Shown here: one piece after another, positions 26,201-35,320 of the stretch | Numbering within the stretch: the stretch's first letter is position 1 | How the letters are laid out: the number at the start of each line of letters is the position of its first letter | From: Teichococcus oryzae | GTDB taxonomy: Bacteria > Pseudomonadota > Alphaproteobacteria > Acetobacterales > Acetobacteraceae | Assembly (NCBI RefSeq): GCF_008386565.1 | Contig: NZ_VUKA01000001.1 | Location: 558,001-622,000 of the forward strand | Direction: 5' to 3' | DNA length: 64,000 nucleotides | Translations under genes and position numbers: made by a program | Notes under the pieces: model-generated | Told to the model about the DNA's origin: nothing | The model's database searches: none | The model's input: the letters and a program-made list of their open reading frames with translations, nothing else

Positions 26201-27747
26201 CCGCCGCCGCCGGGGAGATCGTCCGCCTCGTCCCCGTCCTCGTCTTCCTCCCCGAAAACCTCGTCGTCGTCGCCGTCGAGGGCCGTCCATTCCTCCTCGG
26301 AAAGGCTGTCCTCGGACAGGTTGAGGTCATCCTCATCCTCGTCCATTCCGGCTTCCCCGGCATCGAGATCGCCGGCCACGGCGGCGGTCAGGATGCGCTC
26401 CTCGCCCGGGAGGTCCTCGCCCGGTGGCGGGCTGTCCGGCCCCCACATCTTCTCCAGCCGGTAATTGGCGCGCGCTTCCGGCTTGAAGAGGTGGATGATG
26501 ACGTCATTGGCGTCCAGCAGCACCCATTCCGCCGAGCTTTCGATCCGGATGCGGCGGATGCCATGCTCGGCCAGCTTCTTCTCCAGATGCATGGCCATGG
26601 CCTGGATCTGCCGGTCGGCGAGGCCCGTGGCGATGATCATGCGGTCGGCGAAGGTGGCGCGGCTGGCGACGTCCAGCACCACCACATCCTCCGCCTTGTC
26701 ATCCTCCAGGCTGGTGACGGCGGCCTGCACGATGGCGTCGACCGGCGGCAGTTGCGGCTTCGCCGCCCCCTTGGCCGTGCGCGTGCGGGGCGCCGCGGCA
26801 GGCTTGGCGGCCGTCGTGCGGGATGCCTTGGTGGCCTGGGTGGCGCGGGCGGGTTTCGCCGGGGCGGCCGTGCCGCGCGCCGCCTGGGCTGTGGCGGTGG
26901 CGGCCTTGCGGGGCGCCGCGCTCCGGGCGGGCTTGGCCGCCGTGCTGCCGCGCGCGCCCTTGGCGCTGGCGGCGGCGCGCGGCGCCTTGCTGGCCGTTGC
27001 TGCGCGCGGGCTCTTGCTGTCGGCGCGGGCCGGCTTGGCGGCGGCGCGGGCCGTCCGGGGACTTGCCGGCGCGGCGGTGGCCGGACGCGGGGACCGGGCC
27101 GCGCTGGAGGCGCTCATGCTGCGGGCCGGCCTGGCGGTGCTGGCAGTACGGGCTGGCGCCCTTGTTGCGGCGGTGGCGCGCGGGGTCTTCGTCGTGCCGG
27201 TGGCGCGCGGAGCCTTTGTCGTCCCGGTGGCGCGCGGAGCCTTTGTCGTGCCGGTGGCGCGCGGAGCCTTTGCCGTGCCGGTAGCACGCGTGGCCGTTGC
27301 CGCGCCGGTGGCTCGCGCGGCCGTTGTCACGCCGGCGGCGCGTGTTGTCTTTGGCGCGCCCGTGGCGCGTGCCGTCCTTGTTGTGCCGGTGGCGCGTGGG
27401 GCCTTTGTGGCGTCAGCGCCACGCGTGGGCTTTGCCGTGCCCGCGCCGCGCGCGGCCTTGGACGAGGCAGCCATGCGGGGTGCCTTGGCGGGGCTGGCCG
27501 CGGCGCGGGCCGCGGGCTTGGCGCCCGCCGGCTTCTTCGCAGCGGCGGAACGGCTGGCCTTGGCCGGGGCGGCGCTCCGGGAGGGATTGGTGGAACGCTG
27601 CGCCGGGGCTTTGCGGCGGGGTTCATCCGGGGTTTTGGGCGTGCGGGCTATGGCGGCCTCCTGTGTCAACGGATTGTCCTGGCGGCCTTGCGGCGCGCTC
27701 TTGCTTCTGGCGCTGTATGGCGCGGTTGCGGGCCTTCCGGCCAGCAC
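26197..27747 (-). CDS. rsfS: Ribosomal silencing factor RsfS with long basic N-terminal and acidic C-terminal tails
   Basis: RsfS binds protein L14 and blocks joining of ribosomal subunits in starved cells. The RsfS domain is residues 331-436 of 516 ([68 protein letters not shown]). The usual family length is about 105-150 residues. Residues 1-330 are Ala/Thr/Arg/Lys/Pro with many PAKA, KAPR and AAKP steps, like histone H1 tails, including four tandem ATGTTKAPR repeats. Residues 437-516 are strongly acidic ([25 protein letters not shown]). The GTG at 27747 is 21 nt after nadD; a TTG near residue 27 is an alternative. The frame is open throughout, with no sign of fusion by error. Confidence 0.85.
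   Translation of the reverse strand: MLAGRPATAPYSARSKSAPQGRQDNPLTQEAAIARTPKTPDEPRRKAPAQRSTNPSRSAAPAKASRSAAAKKPAGAKPAARAAASPAKAPRMAASSKAARGAGTAKPTRGADATKAPRATGTTRTARATGAPKTTRAAGVTTAARATGAATATRATGTAKAPRATGTTKAPRATGTTKAPRATGTTKTPRATAATRAPARTASTARPARSMSASSAARSPRPATAAPASPRTARAAAKPARADSKSPRAATASKAPRAAASAKGARGSTAAKPARSAAPRKAATATAQAARGTAAPAKPARATQATKASRTTAAKPAAAPRTRTAKGAAKPQLPPVDAIVQAAVTSLEDDKAEDVVVLDVASRATFADRMIIATGLADRQIQAMAMHLEKKLAEHGIRRIRIESSAEWVLLDANDVIIHLFKPEARANYRLEKMWGPDSPPPGEDLPGEERILTAAVAGDLDAGEAGMDEDEDDLNLSEDSLSEEEWTALDGDDDEVFGEEDEDGDEADDLPGGGG
27178..27285 (-). repeat. Tandem 27-bp repeats in rsfS
   Basis: Four consecutive 27-bp units encode ATG(T/A)(A/T)K(A/T)PR, residues 155-190 of RsfS. 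Decayed copies of the same unit ([36 protein letters not shown]) flank them over residues 115-200 (27405-27148). The DNA is nearly identical between the central units, so this stretch can change length by slippage or unequal exchange. Confidence 0.85.
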
Positions 27748-27768
27748 CGAATCAACGCCCTGGCGGGC

Positions 27769-28443
27769 TTATGGCAACATGGTCGCCAGAATTGGTTCCC
27801 CGGCCACCGCCGGGGCGCCGTTCCGCGCCGCTGCCTGCCGCAGCGCGGTGGCGCTGGCGGGATGCTCGGGCGCCGGGATCAGCGCCCATCCGGACCCTGG
27901 TCGTTCCAGCAGCGCGGCCGGGCCGCGACGGGTGCGGCGCAGGCGGGAAGCGGCGGCACCTTGCAGTGCCTTGCGGGTCCAGCCCGGGCGCGGCAGCACG
28001 GCGATCGGCGTTCGCCGCGCCAGGTCCTGCCATTGCCGCCAGCGCGGCAACTGCCACAGATTGTCGGCGCCGATGATCCACACGAACCGGGTGCATGGAA
28101 ACAGCCGCGACAGCCGTTCCAGCGTCCGGGCGCTGTAGCGCTCCCCGATGGCGGCCTCGATGCCGGTGGCGATCACCCGCACGCCATCGCCGATGGCGGT
28201 GGCCGAGGCCAGGCGTTCCGCGAAGGGCGCCATGCCGGCGCGCGGCTTCAGCGGGTTGCCGGGGGAAACCAGCAGCCAGACCTGATCCAGCCGCAGCGTT
28301 CGCAGTGCCCGCAGCGCGACATGCCGATGGCCCGGATGCGCCGGGTTGAAGGAACCGCCCAGCAGGCCGATCCGCCGCCGGCGGCGGTCCCCCCAGGGCC
28401 CCGGCGCGGCAAGGCCGGCCAGGGGAAGCCGTGCCGGGCTCAG
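27769..28443 (-). CDS. nadD: Nicotinate-nucleotide adenylyltransferase NadD
   Basis: Enzyme of NAD synthesis that joins ATP and nicotinate mononucleotide. The nucleotidyltransferase motif is [26 protein letters not shown], with later [35 protein letters not shown] and the ISST/ISAT-type SATALRQ near the end. As with rlmH, no ATG, GTG or TTG lies between the proA stop and the conserved core. A CTG at 28443-28441 overlaps the proA TGA as CTGA and gives 224 aa; a second CTG at 28422 gives 217. The open frame continues far back into proA in another frame, which is a GC effect. Start assigned by inference. Confidence 0.85.
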   Translation of the reverse strand: MSPARLPLAGLAAPGPWGDRRRRRIGLLGGSFNPAHPGHRHVALRALRTLRLDQVWLLVSPGNPLKPRAGMAPFAERLASATAIGDGVRVIATGIEAAIGERYSARTLERLSRLFPCTRFVWIIGADNLWQLPRWRQWQDLARRTPIAVLPRPGWTRKALQGAAASRLRRTRRGPAALLERPGSGWALIPAPEHPASATALRQAAARNGAPAVAGEPILATMLP

Positions 28444-29705
28444 GGCCGGACCTGACCCGTGCCGAGGACGCGGTAGCGATAGGTGCAAAGCTGCTCCAGC
28501 CCCACCGGCCCGCGCGCATGCAGCCGGCCGGTGGCGATGCCGATCTCGGCGCCGAAGCCGAACTCCCCGCCATCGCAGAACTGGGTGGAAGCGTTCCACA
28601 GCCCGACCGCGGAATCGATGCCGGCCAGGAAGGCCTCGGCCGCGGCGGCGTCGCTGGTGACGATGGCGTCGGTGTGCTCGCTGCCGAAGCGGCGGATATG
28701 CGCCAGGGCCGCCTCCATCCCGTCCACCACGGCGATGTTGAGAACGGCATCCAGCCATTCCGTGGCGAAGTCGCCCTCCGCCGCTTCCGCCAGTTCCGGC
28801 AGGATGGCGCGGGTGCGCGCATCGGCCCGGAAATCGCAGCCCAGCGCCCGCAGATCCCCGACCAGCAGCGGCAAAAGGGCGGGGGCGATGGCCGCGTCGA
28901 TCAGCAGCGTCTCGGTGGCGCCGCAAACGCCGGTGCGGCGCATCTTGGCATTGGCCAGCACGGTGCGCGCCATGGCCGGGTCGGCGGCAGCGTGAACATA
29001 GGTGTGGTTCAGCCCCTCCGCATGGGCCAGCACCGGCACCCGTGCTTCCTCCATTACCCGTGTCACGAGGCCCTTGCCGCCGCGCGGGATGATCAGGTCG
29101 ATCAGCCCGGCGGCGCGCAGCATGGCGCCGACAAAGGCGCGGTCCTGGGTGGGGGCCATCTGCACGGCGGCTTCCGGAAGCCCCGCCGCGCGCAGCCCGG
29201 CGGCGACGCAATCGCGGATCGCGGCGGCGGAACGGGCGCTTTCGCTGCCGCCGCGCAGCAGCACGGCGGAGCCCGCCTTCAGGCAAAGGGCGGCGGCATC
29301 GGCGGTGACGTTGGGCCGGCTCTCGAAGATCATGCCGATGACGCCGATCGGCTGCGCGACGCGCTGGATGCGCAGGCCGTTGGGGCGGTCCCATTCGGCC
29401 AGGGTGCGGCCCACCGGGTCGGGCAGGGCGGCGACCTGTTCCAGCCCCGCCGCCATGGCGTCGATGCGCTCCGGGGTCAGGGTCAGCCGGTCGCGGAAGG
29501 CGGCAGACAGGCCGGAGGCATGGGTCAGGTCCTCGGCATTCGCTTCCAGGATCGCGGCCTGGCGGGCGCGCAGCGCCGCCGCGGCGTGAAGCAGCGCCTG
29601 GTCCTTCGACGGTCGGTCGGCGCGCGCGAGCTGCGCCGCGGCCGCGCGGGCGGCGCGGGCGGCGGTTTCGAGCACTTCGGCGACGGTGTCAGAGATGGCG
29701 TTCAC
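28440..29705 (-). CDS. proA: Gamma-glutamyl phosphate reductase
   Basis: Second enzyme of proline synthesis, 421 aa, an aldehyde-dehydrogenase-fold protein reducing glutamyl-5-phosphate. Visible are [81 protein letters not shown], the catalytic Cys in [13 protein letters not shown] (about residue 263), and [32 protein letters not shown] near the end. It begins with GTG at 29705. Its usual partner proB is 4.3 kb away at 34040, separated by three genes on the other strand. The stop overlaps the likely nadD CTG. Confidence 0.96.
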   Translation of the reverse strand: MNAISDTVAEVLETAARAARAAAAQLARADRPSKDQALLHAAAALRARQAAILEANAEDLTHASGLSAAFRDRLTLTPERIDAMAAGLEQVAALPDPVGRTLAEWDRPNGLRIQRVAQPIGVIGMIFESRPNVTADAAALCLKAGSAVLLRGGSESARSAAAIRDCVAAGLRAAGLPEAAVQMAPTQDRAFVGAMLRAAGLIDLIIPRGGKGLVTRVMEEARVPVLAHAEGLNHTYVHAAADPAMARTVLANAKMRRTGVCGATETLLIDAAIAPALLPLLVGDLRALGCDFRADARTRAILPELAEAAEGDFATEWLDAVLNIAVVDGMEAALAHIRRFGSEHTDAIVTSDAAAAEAFLAGIDSAVGLWNASTQFCDGGEFGFGAEIGIATGRLHARGPVGLEQLCTYRYRVLGTGQVRP

Positions 29706-29834
29706 GGGTCCTGCGATCCTGTGGTGGGCGCCATGGCGGGGGGCGCATGGCGGGGCTGCCCATCGGTAGCGCGGGACGGCCTTCAGGGGAAGCGGGACGG
29801 AGGCAGGGAAGGCGGGAGCGGTAAGCGGGCCGGC

Positions 29835-29863
29835 TTGTCACGCTTGCACCCCGCACCCTAGTT
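29835..29863 (+). promoter_or_regulatory. Candidate promoter of the glycosyltransferase-like gene
   Basis: TTGTCA (29835-29840) and CTAGTT (29858-29863) with a 17-bp spacer point to a transcript start near 29870, about 30 nt before the ATG at 29901. It has the same TTG-N17-CTA pattern as the candidate promoters before coxB and rplU. Confidence 0.45.
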
Positions 29864-29900
29864 TCAACCGGAACGCAACGGCGCCCCGGAGAACCGCTTG

Positions 29901-31049
29901 ATGCCATCCCAGCCTGAAGCCCGGCGCCTCTCCGGCCCTATCGTCATCTTCTCCTTCGACAGGCCGCATTACCTGGGCCGGCTCTGCGCCTCCCTGAAGG
30001 CGCAGCGGCGGGTTGAGATCCGCGACGAGGATGTGTTCCTGCTGCAGGACGGCGCCGTGTCGCCGCATAGCGGCGTTCGCATGGCCGAGGCCGACGCCAT
30101 CGCCGCCTGCGTCGAAACCTTCCGCGCGCACTTCCCCAAGGGCGTGGTGATGCACAGCCCGGACAATCTGGGCATCGCCTTCAACATCCGGCGTGGCGAG
30201 CAGCTGGTGTTCGACACGCTGGATCGCGAGGTGGGCTATTTCTTCGAGGACGACCTCGAGGCCGGCCCGCTTTACATGCACATGATGGAGGAACTGCGCG
30301 CGGCGCTGCGCGGCGTGCCGAAGCTGGGCTACTTCGCCGCCTATGGCGACCTGAAGCTGCAGGCGCAGGGGCCGGAGGTGAAGCTGGTGCCGCTGGCGCA
30401 TAATTGGGGCTTCGGCCTGATGCGCGATGCCTGGCGGCAGATCGACGCCAAGCTGGCTCGGGGCTTCTACAAGGTGCTGCAGGGCCGCGACTACGGCGCC
30501 CGCAACCATTTCCGCCTGCATGAGCTGATGCGCGACAGCGGCGTCGCCACCTCCGCCACGTCGCAGGACGCGTTCAAGGCCATGGCCTGCGCCGAGCTGG
30601 GGCTGGCGCGGGTTCGCACCGATGTCTGCTTTGCCCGCTACATTGGCGAGCACGGCGTCCATTTCACGCCGAAGAACTTCGAGAAGCATGGCTTCCGCGA
30701 CATGATGTGGGTGGAACGGGAGGACGTGTTCCTGGCCCCTGTCGATCCGGATGCGGTGGCCCGCATGCAGCAGGGGACGGCGGAGGGCATGCGGCGCTTC
30801 CGCCAGGATGGCTTCGAGCAGATGGCCGCGACCCATGCCGAGAAGCGCTTCGACGAGGACCGGCTGGTGACGCGCCAGGATGTCGAGGACCTGTACCGGC
30901 TGTTGCTGGACAAGCGGCCGCATGGCGAGGCGATGTTCAACGCCTTTGTCGGCAAGCGCCCGCTGAAGGATCTGCGCCGGCGGCTGGTGTTCACCGACGA
31001 GTTCCGCAGCCGCAACCCGCTGCCCGCGACCTGGCACCGCAACGGGTGA
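29901..31049 (+). CDS. Glycosyltransferase-like protein with DUF4214-like tail
   Basis: Protein of 382 aa, no signal peptide. The N-terminal half looks like a GT-A nucleotide-sugar fold: GPIVIFSFDRPHYLGRLCASLKAQ, a strand-turn with SPDNLGIAFNIRRGEQLVFD, and an acidic FFEDDLEAGPLYM at about residues 114-126 in the place of a DxD motif. Then come PLAHNWGFGLMRDAWRQI and a helical region. The last 60 residues (VTRQDVEDLYRLLLDKRPHG, RRRLVFTDEFRSRNP) resemble a shortened DUF4214 module of exported and surface proteins. The donor and target are unknown. It stands alone on the + strand between proA and sulP. GGAGAA precedes the ATG. Confidence 0.6.
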   Translation: MPSQPEARRLSGPIVIFSFDRPHYLGRLCASLKAQRRVEIRDEDVFLLQDGAVSPHSGVRMAEADAIAACVETFRAHFPKGVVMHSPDNLGIAFNIRRGEQLVFDTLDREVGYFFEDDLEAGPLYMHMMEELRAALRGVPKLGYFAAYGDLKLQAQGPEVKLVPLAHNWGFGLMRDAWRQIDAKLARGFYKVLQGRDYGARNHFRLHELMRDSGVATSATSQDAFKAMACAELGLARVRTDVCFARYIGEHGVHFTPKNFEKHGFRDMMWVEREDVFLAPVDPDAVARMQQGTAEGMRRFRQDGFEQMAATHAEKRFDEDRLVTRQDVEDLYRLLLDKRPHGEAMFNAFVGKRPLKDLRRRLVFTDEFRSRNPLPATWHRNG

Positions 31050-31066
31050 CGATGCGCCGGCGAGTG

Positions 31067-31241
31067 TTGCGGGGCAGCATCGGCTTCGGCTAGCTTCCGC
31101 CGCACTCGCCCCGGACCCGGTGAAATCCCGGGTGGCTCCTCCGGCCGCCGATCCGCCGGATAACGCATCAAGGCACGGTGCCATGTGGCCGCCCCCCATG
31201 GGGCGGGGAAGCCATGCGCCGGCCGCGGACGACCTCATCCC
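31067..31241 (+). promoter_or_regulatory. Structured leader and candidate promoter upstream of sulP
   Basis: TTGCGG (31067-31072) and CTAGCT (31090-31095), 17 bp apart, could drive sulP with a leader of about 140 nt. The leader can fold: ACCCGG-TGAAATC-CCGGGT near 31117-31135, and CCGCCCC-CCAT-GGGGCGG near 31188-31205 just before the gene. The ATG at 31242 has no Shine-Dalgarno sequence. A regulatory RNA is possible; I recognise no riboswitch class. Confidence 0.35.
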
Positions 31242-32717
31242 ATGGCAGCTCGCTTCCTTTCCCGTGACCGGGCCGAATGGTTCACCGGCTGGCGCGACCT
31301 GCGCCGCGACGTGCTGGCCGGCATGGTCGGCACCTTCGCCCTGATCCCCGAGGTGATCGCCTTTTCCTTCGTGGCGGGCGTCGCGCCGGAGGTCGGGCTG
31401 TTCGCCTCCTTCATCATCGGCGTGGTGATCGCCTTCACCGGCGGGCGGCCGGCGATGATCTCCGGCGCCGCCGGCTCGGTGGCGCTGGTGGCCGCCGCGC
31501 TGGTGGCCAGCCACGGGCTGCAATACCTGCTCGCCGCCACCGTGCTGGCGGGGGTGATCCAGATCGTCTTCGGGCTGCTGCGGCTCGACGTGCTGATGCG
31601 CTTCGTGTCGAAATCGGTGCGCACCGGCTTCGTCAATGCCCTGGCTATCCTGATCTTCTCGGCGCAGGTGCCGCAGATGGTGGGCGTCACCTGGCACACC
31701 TATGCGCTGATCGCCGCCGGGCTCGCCATCATCTACCTGGCGCCGCGCCTGACCACGGCGTTGCCATCGCCGCTGATCTGCATCCTGCTGCTGACCGGCC
31801 TGACCATGATGGTGCCGATGCCGGTGGCGACGGTCGCCGATCTCGGGCGGCTGCCGGATTCGCTGCCCTCCTTCCTGATCCCCGACGTGCCGTTCAGCCT
31901 TGAGACGCTGAGCATCATCGCGCCCTATGCCCTGGCCATGTCCATGGTGGGGCTGCTGGAATCGATGATGACGGCCAGCGTGGTGGACGACCTGACCGAG
32001 ACCACCTCCTCCAAGTCGCGGGAATGCACCGGGCTGGGGCTGGCCAATCTGGGGGCGGGGCTGTTCGGCGGCATCGCCGGCTGCGGCATGATCGGCCAGA
32101 CCGTGGGCAATGTGCGCTTCGGCGGCCGGGGGCGTGCCTCCACCTTCACCGCCGGCGCCTTCCTGCTGGTGCTGATGGTGGTGCTGCGGCCCTGGGTGGC
32201 GCAGGTGCCGGTGGCGGCGCTGGTCGCGATCATGATCATGGTTTCGGTGGAAACCTTCTCCTGGTCCTCCCTGCGCGACCTGCTGCGCCACCCGAAGGTG
32301 TCGAGCGTGGTGATGCTGGCCACCGTCGCGGTCACCGTGTTCACCCACAACCTGGCGGCGGGCGTGGCGGTGGGCGTCATGCTCAGCGGCGTGTTCTTCG
32401 CCTTCAAGGTCATGCGCCTGATGAATGTGCGGGCCGAATACGACGCGGCGACCGATACCCGCACCTACCGCGTCACCGGCCAGGTGTTCTTCGCCAGCGC
32501 CGAGATGCTGGCCGACAGCTTCGACCTGCGCGACACGGCGAAGCGGGTGCGGATCGACCTCACCGCCGCGCATCTGTGGGACGTGACGGCGGTGGGCGCC
32601 CTGGAAGGGGTGGTGACCCGCCTGCGGCGCCGCGGCGCCGAGGTCGAGGTGATCGGGATGAACGCCGCCAGCGCGGTGCTGGTGGACCGGCTGGGACCGC
32701 AGATCCAGGCCGGATGA
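31242..32717 (+). CDS. SulP family anion transporter with STAS domain
   Basis: Inner-membrane anion permease, 491 aa. Residues 15-390 hold the SulP membrane domain (DVLAGMVGTFALIPEVIAFSFVAGVAPEVGLFASFIIGVVIAFTGGRPAMISGAAGSVALV, then SVVDDLTETTSSKSRECTGLGLANLGAGLFGGIAGCGMIGQTVGNV). Residues 400-491 form a STAS domain (YRVTGQVFFASAEMLADSFD, RVRIDLTAAHLWDVTAVGALEGVVTRLRRRG). The substrate could be sulfate, bicarbonate or another anion. The first Met of the conserved frame is at 31242; a GTG at 31185 in the same frame is the alternative start. Confidence 0.9.
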   Translation: MAARFLSRDRAEWFTGWRDLRRDVLAGMVGTFALIPEVIAFSFVAGVAPEVGLFASFIIGVVIAFTGGRPAMISGAAGSVALVAAALVASHGLQYLLAATVLAGVIQIVFGLLRLDVLMRFVSKSVRTGFVNALAILIFSAQVPQMVGVTWHTYALIAAGLAIIYLAPRLTTALPSPLICILLLTGLTMMVPMPVATVADLGRLPDSLPSFLIPDVPFSLETLSIIAPYALAMSMVGLLESMMTASVVDDLTETTSSKSRECTGLGLANLGAGLFGGIAGCGMIGQTVGNVRFGGRGRASTFTAGAFLLVLMVVLRPWVAQVPVAALVAIMIMVSVETFSWSSLRDLLRHPKVSSVVMLATVAVTVFTHNLAAGVAVGVMLSGVFFAFKVMRLMNVRAEYDAATDTRTYRVTGQVFFASAEMLADSFDLRDTAKRVRIDLTAAHLWDVTAVGALEGVVTRLRRRGAEVEVIGMNAASAVLVDRLGPQIQAG

Positions 32718-32748
32718 GGCTTGCCTGCCGCCGCCATCCCTGCTGAAA

Positions 32749-32766
32749 GGCCGCGCTTTCGCGGCC
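32749..32766 (+). terminator. Hairpin between sulP and the Hsp70-like gene
   Basis: GGCCGCG (32749-32755), loop CTTT, CGCGGCC (32760-32766): a perfect 7-bp stem 31 bases after the sulP stop and 17 bases before the next start. There is no T tract. Probably an attenuating or stabilising structure. Confidence 0.4.
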
Positions 32767-32782
32767 TGGAGGCGGATGGCGG

Positions 32783-34048
32783 ATGACGGCGATCATCGGA
32801 CTGGATTTCGGCACCACCAACAGCGTCATCTCGCTGCTGGATGAGGAAGGGCGCAGCACCACCGCGCGCTTCGCCCTCGGCGGGGAGGAGCTGGAGGTGT
32901 TCCGCTCCGTGCTCTGCTTCTGGGCCGACACGGCGCGCGGCAACGCGCTGCGGCACGAGGCCGGCCCGGCGGCCATCGAGGCCTATCTGGAGGACCCGCT
33001 GGCCAGCCGCCTCATCATGTCGATGAAAAGCCACCTGGCCACGTCGAGCTTCACCGAAACCCGCATCTTCGGCCGCGCCTACAGCCTGGAAGGGCTGATC
33101 GCGCTGTTCCTGCGCGCGCTGCTCGGCGCGGCGGGGGAGCCGGCACCGGACGCGCTGCTGGTGGTGGGCCGCCCGGTCCGCTTCGTGGGCGAAACGGCGG
33201 ATGACGCCCTGGCCGAGCGCCGCCTGCGCACCGCCTTCGCCGAAGCAGGGCGCCCGGCGCTGCATTTGGCGCTGGAGCCGCAAGCCGCCGGCACCCGCTT
33301 CGCCGCCACGCTGGATGGCCCCGCCATCGTGCTGGTGGGCGATTTCGGCGGCGGCACCAGCGACTTCTCCATCCTGCGCTTCGATCCGGCCGGGAACGGC
33401 GTCACGGCGCTGGGCCATGCCGGCGTCGGCATCGCCGGCGACGCGCTGGATTACCGCATCATCGACAAGGTGGTTTCCCCGGCCCTGGGCAAGGGCGACA
33501 CCTACCGCGTCATGGGCACCGACCTGCCGGTGCCGCCCGCCTTCTTCTCCAACTTCGCGCATTGGCACCGGCTTTCCATGATGCGCGGCCCGAAGACGCT
33601 GCGGGAGATCGGGGAGGTGGCCCGCCTGTCCGCCGATCCCTCCAAGCTGCGCCACCTGATCACCCTGATCGAGGATGAGGCGGGCTATGGCCTCTACCGC
33701 GCGGTATCTGGCGCCAAGGCGGCGCTGTCCGGCGCCGACCACACGCGGCTGGTCTTCGAGCATGAAGGCTTCCATGTCGATGCCGAGGTGACGCGCGCCG
33801 ATTTCGAACGCTGGATCGCGCCGGAACTCGGCCGCATGGCGCAGGCCATCGATGCCGCCCTGGCCGATGCCGGGCTGGAGGCGGGCGATGTGGACCGCGT
33901 CTTCCTGACCGGCGGCACGTCCCTGGTGCCGGCGGTGCGGCGGCTGTTCGATAAGCGTTTCGGCGCCGAACGGGTGGCCGGCGGCGGCGAGTTCGTTTCG
34001 GTGGCCGAGGGGCTGGCGCTGATCGGCCGCCAGTTCGTCCTACAATAG
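32783..34048 (+). CDS. Hsp70 family protein, YegD type
   Basis: Protein of 421 aa with only the Hsp70/actin ATPase domain. Phosphate-1 motif [20 protein letters not shown] is at residues 4-23, phosphate-2 [19 protein letters not shown] at about 184-202, and the adenosine motif [17 protein letters not shown] at about 374-390. The substrate-binding domain of DnaK is absent, as in the E. coli YegD group, whose function is not established. Its final 9 bp overlap the 3' end of proB on the other strand (34040-34048). Confidence 0.88.
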   Translation: MTAIIGLDFGTTNSVISLLDEEGRSTTARFALGGEELEVFRSVLCFWADTARGNALRHEAGPAAIEAYLEDPLASRLIMSMKSHLATSSFTETRIFGRAYSLEGLIALFLRALLGAAGEPAPDALLVVGRPVRFVGETADDALAERRLRTAFAEAGRPALHLALEPQAAGTRFAATLDGPAIVLVGDFGGGTSDFSILRFDPAGNGVTALGHAGVGIAGDALDYRIIDKVVSPALGKGDTYRVMGTDLPVPPAFFSNFAHWHRLSMMRGPKTLREIGEVARLSADPSKLRHLITLIEDEAGYGLYRAVSGAKAALSGADHTRLVFEHEGFHVDAEVTRADFERWIAPELGRMAQAIDAALADAGLEAGDVDRVFLTGGTSLVPAVRRLFDKRFGAERVAGGGEFVSVAEGLALIGRQFVLQ

Positions 34049-35164
34049 CACCAGGTCGTCGCGGTGGATGATCTCGTCGCGGCCGCGCCAGCCCAGGATG
34101 TCCTCGATCTCGGCAGATCGCCGGCCGGCGATCTGCCGCGCGGCATCGGAATCATAGGCGGACAGGCCGCGCGCCAGCTCCGCGCCCGCCATGTCGCGCA
34201 CCGAGACCGGGTCGCCGCGCCCGAAGCTGCCACTGACCTCGCGCACCCCGGCGGGAAGGAGCGAGCTGCCTTCGCGCAGCGCCCGCGCCGCGCCGTCATC
34301 CACCCGCAGCACGCCGAGCGGCGCCAGGGAGCCGGCGATCCATTGCTTGCGGGAGGTCCGCCCCTCGGGCGCCGGCAGGAACCAGGTGCAGCGGGCGCCG
34401 TCGCGCAGCGCCGCCAGCGGGTTGTCACGCTTGCCCAGGGCGATGGCCATGGCGCAGCCGGCGCTCGTCGCGACCTGCGCCGCGATCAGCTTGGTGCGCA
34501 TCCCGCCCGAGGAATAGCCCGGCGGCGGCTCGCCCCCCATGGCCATGATGTCGTCGGTCAGGCGTTCCACCACCGGCAGGTGCTCGGCCCGGGGATCGTT
34601 GCGGGGGTCGGCGGTATAGAGGCCGTCGATGTCCGACAGCAGCACCAGCGCGTCGGCATGGATCATCTCGGCCACGCGGGCGGCCAGGCGGTCATTGTCG
34701 CCGAAGCGGATCTCGGTGGTGGCGACGGTGTCATTCTCGTTGATCACCGGAATGCAGCCGAGGTCGAGAAGGGTGCCGAGGGTCGCGCGGGCATTGAGGT
34801 AGCGGCGGCGGTCCTCGCTGTCCTCCAGCGTCAGCAGCAATTGCGCGGCGTTGAGCCCGTGCCGCGACAGCGCCGCCTGCCAGGCGCCGGCCAGCCGGAT
34901 CTGGCCCACCGCGGCGGCGGCCTGCTTTTCCTCCAGCCGCAGCTTGCGCCGCGTCAGCCCGAGGGCGCGCCGGGCCAGGGCAATGGCGCCCGAGGACACC
35001 AGCACCACCTCCGCCCCTTGCGCCCGCAGCGCCGCCACATCGGCGGCCACGGAGGCGATCCAGCCTTCGCGCGGCGCGGCGGTGTCGGCGTCCACCACCA
35101 GGGCGGAGCCGATCTTGACGACGATGCGGCGCGCGGCCGCGAGGCTGGGTTGCTTCAGGTCCAT
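34040..35164 (-). CDS. proB: Glutamate 5-kinase
   Basis: First enzyme of proline synthesis, 374 aa. The amino-acid kinase domain covers about residues 12-255 ([123 protein letters not shown]). It is followed by a C-terminal PUA domain (about 280-374), where product inhibition is linked in other bacteria. The start is ATG 35164; the frame extends to 35518 but those residues are not conserved. proA is displaced to 28440-29705. Confidence 0.96.
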   Translation of the reverse strand: MDLKQPSLAAARRIVVKIGSALVVDADTAAPREGWIASVAADVAALRAQGAEVVLVSSGAIALARRALGLTRRKLRLEEKQAAAAVGQIRLAGAWQAALSRHGLNAAQLLLTLEDSEDRRRYLNARATLGTLLDLGCIPVINENDTVATTEIRFGDNDRLAARVAEMIHADALVLLSDIDGLYTADPRNDPRAEHLPVVERLTDDIMAMGGEPPPGYSSGGMRTKLIAAQVATSAGCAMAIALGKRDNPLAALRDGARCTWFLPAPEGRTSRKQWIAGSLAPLGVLRVDDGAARALREGSSLLPAGVREVSGSFGRGDPVSVRDMAGAELARGLSAYDSDAARQIAGRRSAEIEDILGWRGRDEIIHRDDLVLL

Positions 35165-35320
35165 GGTGTGTGCTGCCGCGGCGGGGGAGGGCGGCCTTAG
35201 CACAGGCCCCAGGCGGCCGCGAGGGGCAGGCTCGGCCGGTCTGCGGGGCCGGGCCTTGTTGCGCCGGCGCTGTCCAGTCCATGCTGCCGCGTGGAGCCAG
35301 GCCGCAGAAAGGGACAACGA

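Noticed and set aside
26836-27450. Repeated GTGGCGCGCG-like blocks resembling a CRISPR or DNA repeat array
   Set aside because: They are codon repeats for the AT/KAPR tail within one open frame, without conserved spacers.
27660-27675. TTGACA and AGGAGG near the 5' end of rsfS
   Set aside because: The TTGACA has no -10 partner, and AGGAGG is followed by ATA rather than a usual start in frame, so I did not call a promoter or a second start. The ATA could be looked at if N-terminal data disagree with GTG 27747.
27717-29394. Long in-frame extension of nadD across proA
   Set aside because: proA is certain on another frame; the extension is arginine-rich with no similarity to NadD. The open frame reflects the lack of stops in GC-rich DNA.
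31120-31344. Alternative frame MWPPPMGRGSHAP over the sulP start
   Set aside because: It ends within sulP, has no conserved content, and the SulP frame is certain from 31290 onward.
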